Shown: piece by piece, positions 9,150 through 17,494 of the stretch | Layout: every line of letters starts with the position of its first letter | How positions within the stretch are numbered: position 1 is the first letter of the stretch | Source of the DNA: Ga0077555 sp050250755 | GTDB taxonomy: Bacteria; Pseudomonadota; Alphaproteobacteria; Rhizobiales; Hyphomicrobiaceae | Assembly (NCBI GenBank): GCA_050250755.1 | Contig: JBFWOB010000022.1 | Coordinates: 1 to 64,000, forward strand | Direction: 5' to 3' | DNA: 64,000 bases | Notes under the pieces: model-generated | What the model was told of the DNA's origin: nothing | The model's database searches: none | Seen by the model: only the letters and a program-made list of their open reading frames with translations | Made by a program: the position numbers and the translations under genes

Positions 9150-9659
9150 TCAGAACGGCTTCACGATCACGAGAACCACGATGAGGATCATGAGCACCGT
9201 TGGAACCTCGTTCATAAGGCGCCAATGGCGGGCAGGTTTGGTATTGCGGTCTTCAGCGAAGGCGCGAGTGGCTGCCGAGAGGTACCCGTGGACGCCAGAA
9301 AGCGCCAGTACAGCCAATAGCTTAGCATGAAACCAGCCGGCTTTGTACCATCCACCTTGCCATACCAGCCACAGCCCGACTACCCACGCCACGATCATCG
9401 CTGGATTGATGATCACACGGAGCAAGCGCTGCTCCATGATTTTGAAGGTCTCAGACTGCTTCGAACCGACTTCGGCATCGCAATGGTAGATGAAGAGGCG
9501 CGGCAAATAGAGCATACCCGCCATCCACGAGATGATTGCGATGACGTGCAGAGCTTTCATCCAGTCGTACGCTGCCAAGCCGGCGAAATAGGCCACGGCA
9601 AAGAACGCCACGGCGGTGATGACGAGCGCGACGACGGCGCGTAGGGCTGGTGAGGACAC
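9150..9659 (-). CDS. hemJ: Protoporphyrinogen IX oxidase HemJ
   Basis: HemJ (UPF0093) is the membrane-bound protoporphyrinogen oxidase used by many alphaproteobacteria in place of HemG or HemY, acting in the penultimate step of heme synthesis. The 169-residue product has four to five hydrophobic helices. It carries the conserved histidine segment MKALHVIAIISWMAGMLYLPRLFIYH, read as adjoining short motifs MKALHVIA and SWMAGMLYLPRLF, and a second histidine near GWFHAKLLAV. The start is GTG with GAGG eight bases upstream. It lies about 50 bp downstream of hemE on the same strand, in the classic hemE-hemJ-rho arrangement. Confidence 0.93.
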   Translation of the reverse strand: MSSPALRAVVALVITAVAFFAVAYFAGLAAYDWMKALHVIAIISWMAGMLYLPRLFIYHCDAEVGSKQSETFKIMEQRLLRVIINPAMIVAWVVGLWLVWQGGWYKAGWFHAKLLAVLALSGVHGYLSAATRAFAEDRNTKPARHWRLMNEVPTVLMILIVVLVIVKPF

Positions 9660-9710
9660 GGTTTTAGCCTCGGCATCCCGGGTCTCTTGCCCGGCGAAAA
9701 GGTCGTTCGA

Positions 9711-10766
9711 TCAACCGCCTCGCACGATCTCGACGAGCCGAGCGACATTCTCGGGCGGCGTTTCGGGTACGATGCCGTGACCGAGATTGAAGATGAAGGG
9801 CTTGCCAGTCATCCGATCCAGGATCTCGCGCGTGCGCTCCTCCAGCGGGTCACCACCGGCAACGAGCAGAAGCGGGTCGAGATTGCCTTGCACGACAACA
9901 GGTTCCTCGTCGAACGCTTCGGCCATCATGTAGGGCGGCATCGCCGTATCGCAGCCGATCCCGTCGACACCGGTCTCGGAGACATACCAAAGGGCGGAAC
10001 CGCCGGCGCCACGCGGGAAGCCGATGATCGGTACGTCCGGATGGGAGGCTTTTACGCCTTCGACGATGCGCCTGGTCGGGTCAACAACCCAGCGGTCGAA
10101 CTCGTCGTCGGGGAGCACGCCGGCCCAAGTATCGAAAATTTGCAGGACGTCGGTGCCGGCTTTCACTTGATGCTCCAGATAGTCGATCGACGCTTCGACC
10201 AGGATGTCGATGAGCTTCTCGAAGCCGTCGCGATCACGATAGGCCCAGAGCCGCGCGGCGGCTTGATCTTTCGAGCCGCGGCCTTCGACCATGTAGGTGG
10301 CGACGGTCCACGGTGCGCCGCAAAAGCCGATGAGCGCGGTCTCCTTGGGAAGATCCTGCCGGAGGCGGGCCACCGTTTCGGCGACACGTGTGTACTTGGA
10401 GCGAGTCGCCTCTGGCCGCAAGCGCGAGAGCGCGCTCTCGCTCGCGATGGGGTCGAGCAACGGGCCTTCACCCTCGGCGAAGCGCAGCGGTTGGCCGAGC
10501 GCGTCGGGAACGAGGAGGATATCGGCGAAGAGGATGGCGGCATCGAAGCCGTAGCGACGGATCGGCTGAAGGGTCACCTCGGCTGCAAGGGCTGGATTGT
10601 AGCAGAGTTCGAGGAAGCCACCGGCCTGCGCGCGAACCTCGCGGTATTCCGGCAGATAGCGCCCCGCCTGACGCATCAGCCAGACGGGTGGAGATACGTT
10701 GACGGTTCCCTGGAAGGGCGCGAGCAGGCGACGGCTATGCGGATTCGGACGGGAGGGCTTGGCCAC
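9711..10766 (-). CDS. hemE: Uroporphyrinogen decarboxylase HemE
   Basis: HemE decarboxylates the four acetate side chains of uroporphyrinogen III to give coproporphyrinogen III in heme synthesis. The 351-residue product begins at GTG 10766 with GGAAG seven bases upstream. It shows the N-terminal signature PPVWLMRQAGRYLPEYR, the substrate-site GFCGAPWTVATYM, and the C-terminal NLGHGIVPETPPENV. It heads a leftward heme cluster with hemJ. Its start borders the 404-bp gap proposed as oriC, as in Caulobacter, where the origin lies beside hemE. Confidence 0.97.
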   Translation of the reverse strand: MAKPSRPNPHSRRLLAPFQGTVNVSPPVWLMRQAGRYLPEYREVRAQAGGFLELCYNPALAAEVTLQPIRRYGFDAAILFADILLVPDALGQPLRFAEGEGPLLDPIASESALSRLRPEATRSKYTRVAETVARLRQDLPKETALIGFCGAPWTVATYMVEGRGSKDQAAARLWAYRDRDGFEKLIDILVEASIDYLEHQVKAGTDVLQIFDTWAGVLPDDEFDRWVVDPTRRIVEGVKASHPDVPIIGFPRGAGGSALWYVSETGVDGIGCDTAMPPYMMAEAFDEEPVVVQGNLDPLLLVAGGDPLEERTREILDRMTGKPFIFNLGHGIVPETPPENVARLVEIVRGG

Positions 10767-11170
10767 TTAAATCTTCCCAAAGGTTTTCTAGAAGTTTTTG
10801 ATTTGACTCTTACCTCGGTGAATTGCGGCGATGGGTTGGAATGGGGGTCTTGGGCGCAGATGTCCGAGGCTGTCGATGAGTGAATGCCAAATGCAGTAGC
10901 GAGTCTGCCGACGTGCCACAAGACATTCAAAGGCGCTGCGCGTCAGTGACTTGGCGCAATGTTGGTGCGCCAACGAAGTATCTACTCCTTGTTGACAAGC
11001 TGTCGTGAACGCCGGAACAACGCATGAGCGACGGCTAACGGGCAATGGTGCTCGTACGAGCCTCCGAACGTGGCTCACCTGTTGAGGAGACGGTGGAGAA
11101 CCGGCCAGTTCTTCAAGCGTTGGGGTGATGGCGCGGAGCGGGTCGGGAAAACCCAGGGTTTTGTCAACAG
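10767..11170. other. Candidate chromosomal replication origin (hemE-ppsR intergenic region)
   Basis: This 404-bp gene-free stretch lies between divergent hemE and ppsR, the position of the Caulobacter origin. It contains an AT-rich pocket just inside hemE (about 10767-10812). Two identical 9-mers TTGTCAACA, two mismatches from the DnaA box TTATCCACA, lie at 10990-10998 (minus) and 11161-11169 (plus). A further two-mismatch 9-mer TCATCGACA lies at 10871-10879 (minus). Two GANTC CcrM methylation sites are at 10805-10809 and 10901-10905. A perfect 8-bp inverted repeat TTGGCGCA/TGCGCCAA spans 10951-10958 and 10966-10973. No CtrA TTAA-N7-TTAA site was seen. The position is strong evidence; the boxes are imperfect. 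Confidence 0.5.
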
Positions 11171-12025
11171 ATGCCCAACGTCTCGCCGAGCTACTTTCAC
11201 CTGCATCTGATCTCGGATTCGACGGGTGAAACGCTGACAACGATCGCGAAGGCGGCAGCGGTGCAATACGCGCAGGTGCGGCCGATCGAGCATGTCCATC
11301 CGCTGGTCAGGACGCAGCGGCAACTCGACCGGGTGCTGCAAGAGGTGTCCTCCGCGCCGGGTATCGTGCTTTACACGCTCGTGCAGCACGACTTGACGAC
11401 AGCTCTCGAGACGCGCTGCCGCGAACTGCGCGTACCGAGCCTGCATGTGCTCGAGTCGGTCATGAAAGTTTTTGAGTCCTATCTCGGGGCACCGAAGACA
11501 CCCATTGTCGCAGGACAGCATGTGCTCGATGCTGGCTATTTCCAACGTATCGATGCGCTGAACTTTGCGATGGCGCACGACGACGGCCGTCTGCCGGACG
11601 ATCTCAATGCCGCGGACATCATCATTCTCGGCATCTCGCGAACGTCAAAGACGCCGACAAGCATTTATCTGGCGCAACGTGGCTATAAGGTCGCCAACGT
11701 GCCGCTCGTACCGGGGATTGATCCCCCGACGGTTCTGGCGACGCCGCATCGCGCTTTCGTGGTCGGTCTTGTCGCCAGCGTCGAGCGGATCATGGAGGTG
11801 CGGCGCAACCGGGTGCATCTGCTCGCGGACAAGGAACTCGACGACTATGTCGATCGCGCACAGATTGCGACGGAGCTCACCAGTTCGCGAAAGCTTTTCC
11901 AGCGGCACGGATGGCCGATCATCGACGTGACGCGGCGGTCCGTCGAAGAGACGGCAGCGACGGTGATCAAGCTGCTGACCGAGCGGCGCGCAGCGGAGAC
12001 GGGTGGCCCTGACAATGACGACTGA
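11171..12025 (+). CDS. ppsR: PEP synthetase / pyruvate phosphate dikinase regulatory protein (DUF299)
   Basis: This is a bifunctional ADP-dependent kinase and phosphate-dependent phosphorylase. In this family it switches pyruvate phosphate dikinase or PEP synthetase off and on by threonine phosphorylation. The 284-residue product starts with the family signature FHLHLISDSTGETL and carries the nucleotide-binding GISRTSKTP near residues 154-162 and a following LAQRGYKVANVPLVPG. Which of the two targets this organism has cannot be read here. There is no good Shine-Dalgarno. A DnaA-like 9-mer lies immediately upstream of the ATG. It is the first gene of the rightward ppsR-maf-aroE-coaE run and overlaps maf. 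Confidence 0.93.
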   Translation: MPNVSPSYFHLHLISDSTGETLTTIAKAAAVQYAQVRPIEHVHPLVRTQRQLDRVLQEVSSAPGIVLYTLVQHDLTTALETRCRELRVPSLHVLESVMKVFESYLGAPKTPIVAGQHVLDAGYFQRIDALNFAMAHDDGRLPDDLNAADIIILGISRTSKTPTSIYLAQRGYKVANVPLVPGIDPPTVLATPHRAFVVGLVASVERIMEVRRNRVHLLADKELDDYVDRAQIATELTSSRKLFQRHGWPIIDVTRRSVEETAATVIKLLTERRAAETGGPDNDD

Positions 12026-12635
12026 TCGTGCGCGTCGCCGGTTGATTCTTGCGTCGCAAAGCCGAAGCCGGCGGCAGATGCTGCAAGCCGCGGGCCTCTC
12101 ATTCGAGGCCATTGCGTCGACGGTCGACGAGCCTCGGCTGCGACACGAGATCGAGGCCAGTGACGGCGATGCTGGGCCGGACACGATCGCGCGTGCGCTT
12201 GCAGCCGCCAAGGCTATGGACGTGAGCCGGGCGCATCCCGATGCACTCGTGATCGGTGGCGATCAGGTTCTGGCGCTCGGCAATCGGATCTTCGAAAAGC
12301 CAGCCGGTCTCTCCGGCGCACGTGGTCATCTCATGATGTTTCGAGGGAAGACGCATGTGCTCGTGTCTGCGGTCGCGCTCGCGGAGGCTGGACAAGTGGT
12401 CTGGCAACATGCGGAGACGGCGTCGCTTACCGTTCGCGCATTCTCGCCCGCATTTCTCGATCGCTATCTCGATGTGGCAGGCGAAGATGTCTGCCTGTCG
12501 GTTGGCGCCTATCAACTCGAAGGTCTTGGCGCACAGCTTTTCGAGCGCATCGAGGGGGACTATTTCACGATCCTCGGGCTGCCGCTGATCGCACTGTTGG
12601 GTGAGCTTCGTGCGTGGGAGGTCATCGATACATGA
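12015..12635 (+). CDS. maf: Maf-like nucleotide pyrophosphatase
   Basis: Maf proteins hydrolyse non-canonical or house-cleaning nucleoside triphosphates to monophosphates. The product (206 residues from ATG 12015) has the N-terminal LILASQSRSRR, matching the Maf signature LASxSxxR. It also has the mid-protein GGDQVLALGNRIFEKP and C-terminal VGAYQLEGLGAQLFERIEGDYFTILGLPL, given here as parts of one conserved block. An in-frame GTG at 12003 would add four residues. The start lies inside the last codons of ppsR and the stop overlaps aroE as ATGA, indicating translational coupling. Confidence 0.92.
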   Translation: MTTDRARRRLILASQSRSRRQMLQAAGLSFEAIASTVDEPRLRHEIEASDGDAGPDTIARALAAAKAMDVSRAHPDALVIGGDQVLALGNRIFEKPAGLSGARGHLMMFRGKTHVLVSAVALAEAGQVVWQHAETASLTVRAFSPAFLDRYLDVAGEDVCLSVGAYQLEGLGAQLFERIEGDYFTILGLPLIALLGELRAWEVIDT

Positions 12636-13462
12636 CGCAGGCGGCGGTGATTGGCTGGCCGATCGAACATTCGCGCTCGCCGATGATCCACGGTTATTGG
12701 CTGAAAACGTATGGGATCGATGGCAGCTACGGCAAGATTGCTGTGAAGCCGGAAGACGTCACGATGTTTGTGCGCTCGCTGGCCGAGCGCGGCCTTGCCG
12801 GGTGCAATGTGACGTTGCCGCACAAGGAAGCTGTGTTTCGCGCGGCTGACGTTCGAGAGGCTTCGGCGGATGCGGTGGGAGCGGCCAACACGCTTTGGCT
12901 CGAAGAGGGCCGATTGCATGCCGCCAACACGGATACGTATGGCTTCATGCGGCATCTCGAGGTTTCCGCGCCGACCTGGCGCGCGAAGGATCGGCCGGCT
13001 CTGTTGCTGGGAGCCGGCGGTGCGGCGCGTGGGATTGTTTATGGGCTTCTCGAAGCGGGGATCGGTGAGGTGCGTGTTGCGAACCGCACGCTGTCGCGCG
13101 CAGAGGAGATAGCGCAGCATTTTGGGGCGCGCGTAAAGCCGATTGCGTGGTCCGATGCCGAGACTGCCGCTAACGATGCGGGTCTGCTGGTGAATACCAC
13201 CTCGCTCGGCATGGCAAAGGCGGGACCTCTGGATTTCGATGTGACACACCTCCCTGCTGATGCAACAGTCGCCGACATCGTCTACGTGCCGCTCGAGACC
13301 GAACTCCTGCGTCGGGCTCGGGCGCGAGATCTCGCCGTGGTTGATGGCCTCGGTATGTTGCTGCACCAAGCGGTGCCGGGGTTCGCGAAATGGTTTGGCC
13401 TCACGCCCGAGGTGACCGACGACTTGCGCGACATCCTGGTCGCGGACATCGAGGGACGCTGA
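12632..13462 (+). CDS. aroE: Shikimate dehydrogenase AroE
   Basis: AroE reduces 3-dehydroshikimate to shikimate with NADPH in the chorismate pathway. The 276-residue product from ATG 12632 shows the substrate-binding VIGWPIEHSRSPMIHGYW at the N terminus, catalytic lysine region NVTLPHKEAVF, NTDTYGF and the Rossmann GAGGAARG. The start overlaps the maf stop (ATGA) with GGGAGG upstream. The frame's earlier GTG at 12614 is less likely. The aroK and aroB genes of the same pathway lie at 41.3-43.1 kb. Confidence 0.96.
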   Translation: MTQAAVIGWPIEHSRSPMIHGYWLKTYGIDGSYGKIAVKPEDVTMFVRSLAERGLAGCNVTLPHKEAVFRAADVREASADAVGAANTLWLEEGRLHAANTDTYGFMRHLEVSAPTWRAKDRPALLLGAGGAARGIVYGLLEAGIGEVRVANRTLSRAEEIAQHFGARVKPIAWSDAETAANDAGLLVNTTSLGMAKAGPLDFDVTHLPADATVADIVYVPLETELLRRARARDLAVVDGLGMLLHQAVPGFAKWFGLTPEVTDDLRDILVADIEGR

Positions 13463-14082
13463 TGCTGATTATCGGTTTGACAGGTTCCATTGGCATGGGG
13501 AAATCGACCGTCGCCAAACGCTTCAAAACGAATGGTGTTGCCGTTTGCGATGCGGATGCCGAGGTGCACAAGCTCTATGCAGTCGGAGGCGGGGCGGTCG
13601 CGTCGATCGAGGCCGCATTTCCCGGTGTGACAGGGCCGGAAGGCGTTGAGCGCCCGAAGCTCGCAGCCGCGTTGCTGAAGGATCCGTCCGGGTTCAAACG
13701 GCTGGAAGCGATCGTGCATCCGTTGGTCTATGCCGCAGAGCAGACGTTTCTCAAGGCCGAGGCAGCGCGCGGGGCCGATCTGGTCGTGCTGGAGATTCCG
13801 CTGCTGCTCGAGGGCGACAATGCACATCGGGTCGACGTCGTGGTGGTGGTTTCTGCGCCCGCACATGTTCAACGTCAGCGTGTGCTCGATCGGCCTGGTA
13901 TGACGGACGAGAAATTCGACCAGATTCTCGCGCGCCAGGTGCCGGACGCCGAGAAGCGCGAGCGCGCCGATTTCGTCATCGATACCGGGCTGCCTCTCGA
14001 AGATACGCTGGCAGAAGTGGACCGGGTGGTCGCGTCGCTGCGAGGCCGAACGGGGACGGCATACGAGACGTACTGGGCGTAG
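13462..14082 (+). CDS. coaE: Dephospho-CoA kinase CoaE
   Basis: CoaE phosphorylates the ribose 3'-hydroxyl of dephospho-CoA, the last step of coenzyme A synthesis. The 206-residue product begins MLIIGLTGSIGMGKSTVAK with the P-loop at residues 8-15. It continues with the DADAEVHKLY acceptor segment and a late RQVPDAEKRERADFVIDTG typical of the family. Its ATG shares bases with the aroE TGA, so it is translationally coupled. The long minus-strand frame across this gene is a shadow. Confidence 0.95.
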   Translation: MLIIGLTGSIGMGKSTVAKRFKTNGVAVCDADAEVHKLYAVGGGAVASIEAAFPGVTGPEGVERPKLAAALLKDPSGFKRLEAIVHPLVYAAEQTFLKAEAARGADLVVLEIPLLLEGDNAHRVDVVVVVSAPAHVQRQRVLDRPGMTDEKFDQILARQVPDAEKRERADFVIDTGLPLEDTLAEVDRVVASLRGRTGTAYETYWA

Positions 14083-14203
14083 CGGCATCGTGCACCAACG
14101 GGTTCTCTTCCCACTCGACAGTGGACAGAGCGCGTGGCCGCTCTTGTCGCCAGCAGCCAATCGCGTCAGGTAGGTCGAACGGGGCAAGGTGGGGAGGCGA
14201 TTG

Positions 14204-14914
14204 ATGCTGCGCGAGATCGTGCTCGATACGGAGACGACGGGTCTCGATGCCAAGAATGGCGACCGGCTGATCGAAATCGGCTGTGTGGAGATCGTCAATC
14301 GCATTCCGACTGGCGCTGAATTTCACGCCTTCATCTGCCCTGAGGGCAAGGAGGTGCATCCCGAGGCGTTCAATATCCACGGCATCTCCACCGAATTCCT
14401 GAGGGACAAGCCCATCTTTTCAGCGGTGGTGGACGAGATCCTGGCCTTTCTCGGGGATTCGCCGCTCGTCATCCACAATGCGCAGTTTGATGCCGGCTTT
14501 ATCAATATGGAACTCGGCCGGGTTGGGCGACCTCTGATCGCGCGTGAGCGGCTGGTCGATACGCTTGAGATTGCGCGCCGGAAGCATCCCGCCGGACCGA
14601 ATACGCTCGACGCGCTCTGCAAGCGCTATGGCGTCGACAATTCGAAGCGCACGAAGCACGGCGCGCTGATGGACTCGCTGCTGCTCGCCGGCGTTTACGT
14701 CGAGCTCCTTGGGGAGCGGCAGACGACGCTCGAACTTGCCACGCGGGGACCGAATACGGTGGTGCGTGCTGCCATCCGGTCCGTGGCCCTGCCGCGACCG
14801 GTGCCGCTGCCGGTCCGGCTTACCGATGAGGATGTTGCAGCTCATCAGGCGTTCGTCGAAAGCCTGGGTGACAAAGCGATCTGGAAACGGGTGGTGGTCG
14901 ATCAGGCTGGCTGA
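14204..14914 (+). CDS. dnaQ: DNA polymerase III epsilon subunit DnaQ
   Basis: DnaQ is the 3'-5' proofreading exonuclease of DNA polymerase III. The 236-residue product has Exo I REIVLDTETTG with its DxE residues, Exo II VIHNAQFDAGF and Exo III with the HGALMDSLLLAGVY histidine and aspartate, the DEDDh pattern. The start has a strong GGGGAGG. It closes the conserved origin-side run ppsR-maf-aroE-coaE-dnaQ. A C-terminal tail beyond about residue 180 fits the polymerase-alpha binding region. Confidence 0.96.
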   Translation: MLREIVLDTETTGLDAKNGDRLIEIGCVEIVNRIPTGAEFHAFICPEGKEVHPEAFNIHGISTEFLRDKPIFSAVVDEILAFLGDSPLVIHNAQFDAGFINMELGRVGRPLIARERLVDTLEIARRKHPAGPNTLDALCKRYGVDNSKRTKHGALMDSLLLAGVYVELLGERQTTLELATRGPNTVVRAAIRSVALPRPVPLPVRLTDEDVAAHQAFVESLGDKAIWKRVVVDQAG

Positions 14915-15000
14915 GGAAACATCGTTGACCGAGCGCGACCTCTTCCCCAGATGAGAAAGATCGGTTTCATGCCGGCGTCTCAGATTTGGAGCGAATTGCG

Positions 15001-15291
15001 ATGGCTCAGCGATTAACTGACGATGCGCGACGGATGGCTCTTAGTGGTCTCGACGGTTGGAGCGCCGTCGACGGGCGCGACGCCATTCAGAGGACGTTTA
15101 AATTCAAGGATTTCAATGAAGCCTTTGGTTTCATGGCGCGGATCGCACTTGTAGCCGAAAAGATGGATCATCATCCCGAGTGGCGAAACGTCTGGAATAC
15201 CGTCGAGGTGGTGCTGTCGACACATGATGCTGGTGGACTCACCAAGAACGACATCGATCTCGCCACGGCGATGAATGCGATCGCGGCGTGA
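15001..15291 (+). CDS. phhB: Pterin-4a-carbinolamine dehydratase (PCD/DCoH)
   Basis: This enzyme dehydrates 4a-hydroxytetrahydrobiopterin to quinonoid dihydropterin, recycling the cofactor of aromatic amino-acid hydroxylases. The same fold also serves in molybdopterin-related roles. The 96-residue product has the signature E-K-M-D-H-H-P-E-W with catalytic histidines and the LSTHDAGGLTKNDI loop. An upstream in-frame TTG at 14986 would add five residues. ATG 15001 is preferred. No phenylalanine hydroxylase is in the window, so its physiological partner is unknown. Confidence 0.9.
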   Translation: MAQRLTDDARRMALSGLDGWSAVDGRDAIQRTFKFKDFNEAFGFMARIALVAEKMDHHPEWRNVWNTVEVVLSTHDAGGLTKNDIDLATAMNAIAA

Positions 15292-15340
15292 AGAATCTCC
15301 GGTGAGATAGGCCCGCGGGTCTGCGCCAAGGTCGTCGCGA

Positions 15341-16240
15341 TCAATCGCCAGGCCAGCGTAGTTTCTGTTGATTGGAGCCGTCGAAACCGAAGCCGAAAAG
15401 ACCGGGCTGGCTGTTCTGAGTTGCCACCGGTCTCGCGCGCGGCTGGCGTGAATGGCGACCTACTGCAATGGGACTCCGAGCGAATACCGTGCGGGACGCC
15501 CGTGAAGAGTTGGGTGTGCCAATCGGGAGCGGTCTCGTGATGGGCGGTGGGGCTGCGGCGCGATCGTCGACATCCGAGGCTGCAGATTTTTCCGGATCCG
15601 ATGCGACTTCAGGGTCGACGCCTGATCCGGGCACATTGGCAGCGATCCGATCGGACTCTGTCGCTACAACCGCCGGATCATTGGTCGTGTGGGGCTTTTG
15701 GGCGCTCTCGGCAGCATATCGTTGATGGCGCGCGATTTCTGCCGCCGACCAGGGTTCCGGCCGGCAGGTGCATCCATCGACAATCTGCTTTCTGTACCTG
15801 AAGGCATTGGCAAGACTTGGATAGGATCGACCGGTCAGATCGATCATTTCGCGAGCGTCGCCTGATGAGGTTTCGTGGTAGAATAGTTTTGCTTCCGAGC
15901 CGCAGCTTCGACGGCAAATTTGCGCATCGCGGTAGAAGGCTCGCTCTGAGACCGAACCGCTGATCGGAAAATAGTAGCCGTCGCACATGCGCACGCACAC
16001 CGTGCGGTATTTCCCGACAGAGGTTGGTGCCGTTCCCTCCCGCCCATAGGAGGAGGACGGTCGCGTCACCGGTTCACGGTATCGGAAACCTCCGTGGGAT
16101 GCTGCCTGTCGTGTGGATGGCTGGGACCATTGAGCGCCGCCAAAGCCGAAAAGGCCCTCCAAGAAGCCCTGCGCGTATGCGGCTACCGGAAAAACGGTCA
16201 AGGCGACACAGATGATCGCCACGCGATGTGCTGCTGACAT
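15341..16240 (-). CDS. Secreted DUF2865 family protein (copy 1)
   Basis: This is an exported protein of unknown function, 299 residues, with a signal peptide ending in AYA-Q (about residue 24). Its core (about residues 75-175) matches the DUF2865 pattern: CVRMCDGYYFPIS, a CRRSCGSEAKLF cysteine pair, and a CTCRPEPW near the end. Conserved cysteines suggest a disulfide-stabilised periplasmic domain. The C-terminal third is proline/serine-rich and low in complexity. It lies 128 bp downstream of a related gene on the same strand. Confidence 0.75.
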   Translation of the reverse strand: MSAAHRVAIICVALTVFPVAAYAQGFLEGLFGFGGAQWSQPSTRQAASHGGFRYREPVTRPSSSYGREGTAPTSVGKYRTVCVRMCDGYYFPISGSVSERAFYRDAQICRRSCGSEAKLFYHETSSGDAREMIDLTGRSYPSLANAFRYRKQIVDGCTCRPEPWSAAEIARHQRYAAESAQKPHTTNDPAVVATESDRIAANVPGSGVDPEVASDPEKSAASDVDDRAAAPPPITRPLPIGTPNSSRASRTVFARSPIAVGRHSRQPRARPVATQNSQPGLFGFGFDGSNQQKLRWPGD

Positions 16241-16368
16241 TGACGCCCGGCTACCGGAACAGGAGAGGGAACTTCAGGCCACGTTGCGTGGCGCTGTCCG
16301 GTCGTTATCGAGGGTGAACGGAAATATTCTCTGAACGGCCCAGGCAGAATAGGAGCTGCGGCATGTTA

Positions 16369-17376
16369 TCAGTTGTCGCCGAAAGCGCGATCCTGCCATG
16401 GGCGACCCGGTCCGGAGGCGGCGATGAAGCCTTTTCTCGGCCGCTCATCCGTCTGCTGCAGGGCGCCGACTCTGATGGTTTCCGAGCGTTGGCGCGGCTC
16501 AGGTCTGCGTTGTTGTCGTGCTACACGCGGCGGCGGAGCAACAGAAGCTGTTTCTTCCAGATTTTCCAGTTCGCGGTTGGCAACTTTATCCGCCTTTTCC
16601 AGCGCTTCCGTCTCTGCTCGACGATTCTCGGTGACTTTCTCCTTGAGGCGCATGGCCTCGGCCACCGCTGCGGTATCTCCCCGTCCTGCTGCCTCAGCAG
16701 CAGCAAATAGCTTGTGGCGGTCCTTGGCGGCTTCCTGCCAGGGCTGGGGCTGGCATCGGCACTGCGCGTCGTATCGCGTGCGGAATAGGAAGGCCGATTT
16801 CAGCGCCGTGTACGGGAGCCCATCGAGCGAGATCATCGTCGCAGGGCCTTCACCGGGAATGCGATGGACGAACAGACGGGCAGGGCTACCGCATGCGGAG
16901 CGGCACGCGGACTCGTCGGCCTCGAGCTGATCGGATGTCGTCGAAAAGCTGATGGGCCAGTAGAAACCATCGCAAAGGCGCACACAGTACGTTTTGTAAG
17001 TGCCCCCGCTGCCTCGATAAAAGGCCGTAGCGGGATCGTAGTCGGGATCATCGCTCGACGCGCGTGGGGCAGTCGGCAACGGGCCTTCCGTTGCCGAGGT
17101 CAGTTGCGAGACGGAACCGGAATCCTCGATCTCTTCCGCCGTCTGCTCTGTCCGGGGATCGGCCGCAAACGGGGGTGCGGACCACTGGGGCTCAGGCAAG
17201 GCGCGCCCGCTCCCATCGATGATCTTGGTATCCAAAAGGCTCACAACCGTGGCGCCAAGGCGATAGGCGCTCCAACCGGTCAGTGATGTAACGGCGGCAA
17301 TCATTACCGCGTACACTCCGAGACGGAGCGCGGACATCATGCCGGGAAGCCCACTGAACATCGCGATACGCCGCAC
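16369..17376 (-). CDS. Membrane-anchored DUF2865 family protein (copy 2)
   Basis: This 335-residue protein is of unknown function. An N-terminal hydrophobic segment (about residues 15-38) probably acts as an uncleaved anchor. The DUF2865 core follows with CVRLCDGFYWPIS, CRSACGSPARLF and CRCQPQPW, the same cysteine layout as the downstream neighbour. A charged, probably coiled helical segment follows (about residues 220-275) and then a basic proline-rich tail. The first ATG (17376) was used; one five codons later is possible. The two genes look like an old tandem duplication. Confidence 0.72.
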   Translation of the reverse strand: MRRIAMFSGLPGMMSALRLGVYAVMIAAVTSLTGWSAYRLGATVVSLLDTKIIDGSGRALPEPQWSAPPFAADPRTEQTAEEIEDSGSVSQLTSATEGPLPTAPRASSDDPDYDPATAFYRGSGGTYKTYCVRLCDGFYWPISFSTTSDQLEADESACRSACGSPARLFVHRIPGEGPATMISLDGLPYTALKSAFLFRTRYDAQCRCQPQPWQEAAKDRHKLFAAAEAAGRGDTAAVAEAMRLKEKVTENRRAETEALEKADKVANRELENLEETASVAPPPRVARQQRRPEPRQRSETIRVGALQQTDERPRKGFIAASGPGRPWQDRAFGDN

Positions 17377-17494
17377 ACTGTTACGAGTTACTTACAGCCC
17401 CCAGTTCGTCCGGGTACCTACCTACTGCCAAACAGCCGCTGGGCCAATAGGTTTTAGCAACAACGTGAATAGATCTTTTAAAGTTCCCGGTCTG

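Noticed and set aside
9687..10883. 398-codon plus-strand frame
   Set aside because: It lies opposite hemE and shows no family resemblance.
10767..11170. CtrA-binding sites (TTAA-N7-TTAA) in the putative origin
   Set aside because: Only a single TTAA half was found, at about 10767-10770; there is no paired site, so Caulobacter-style CtrA control is not supported.
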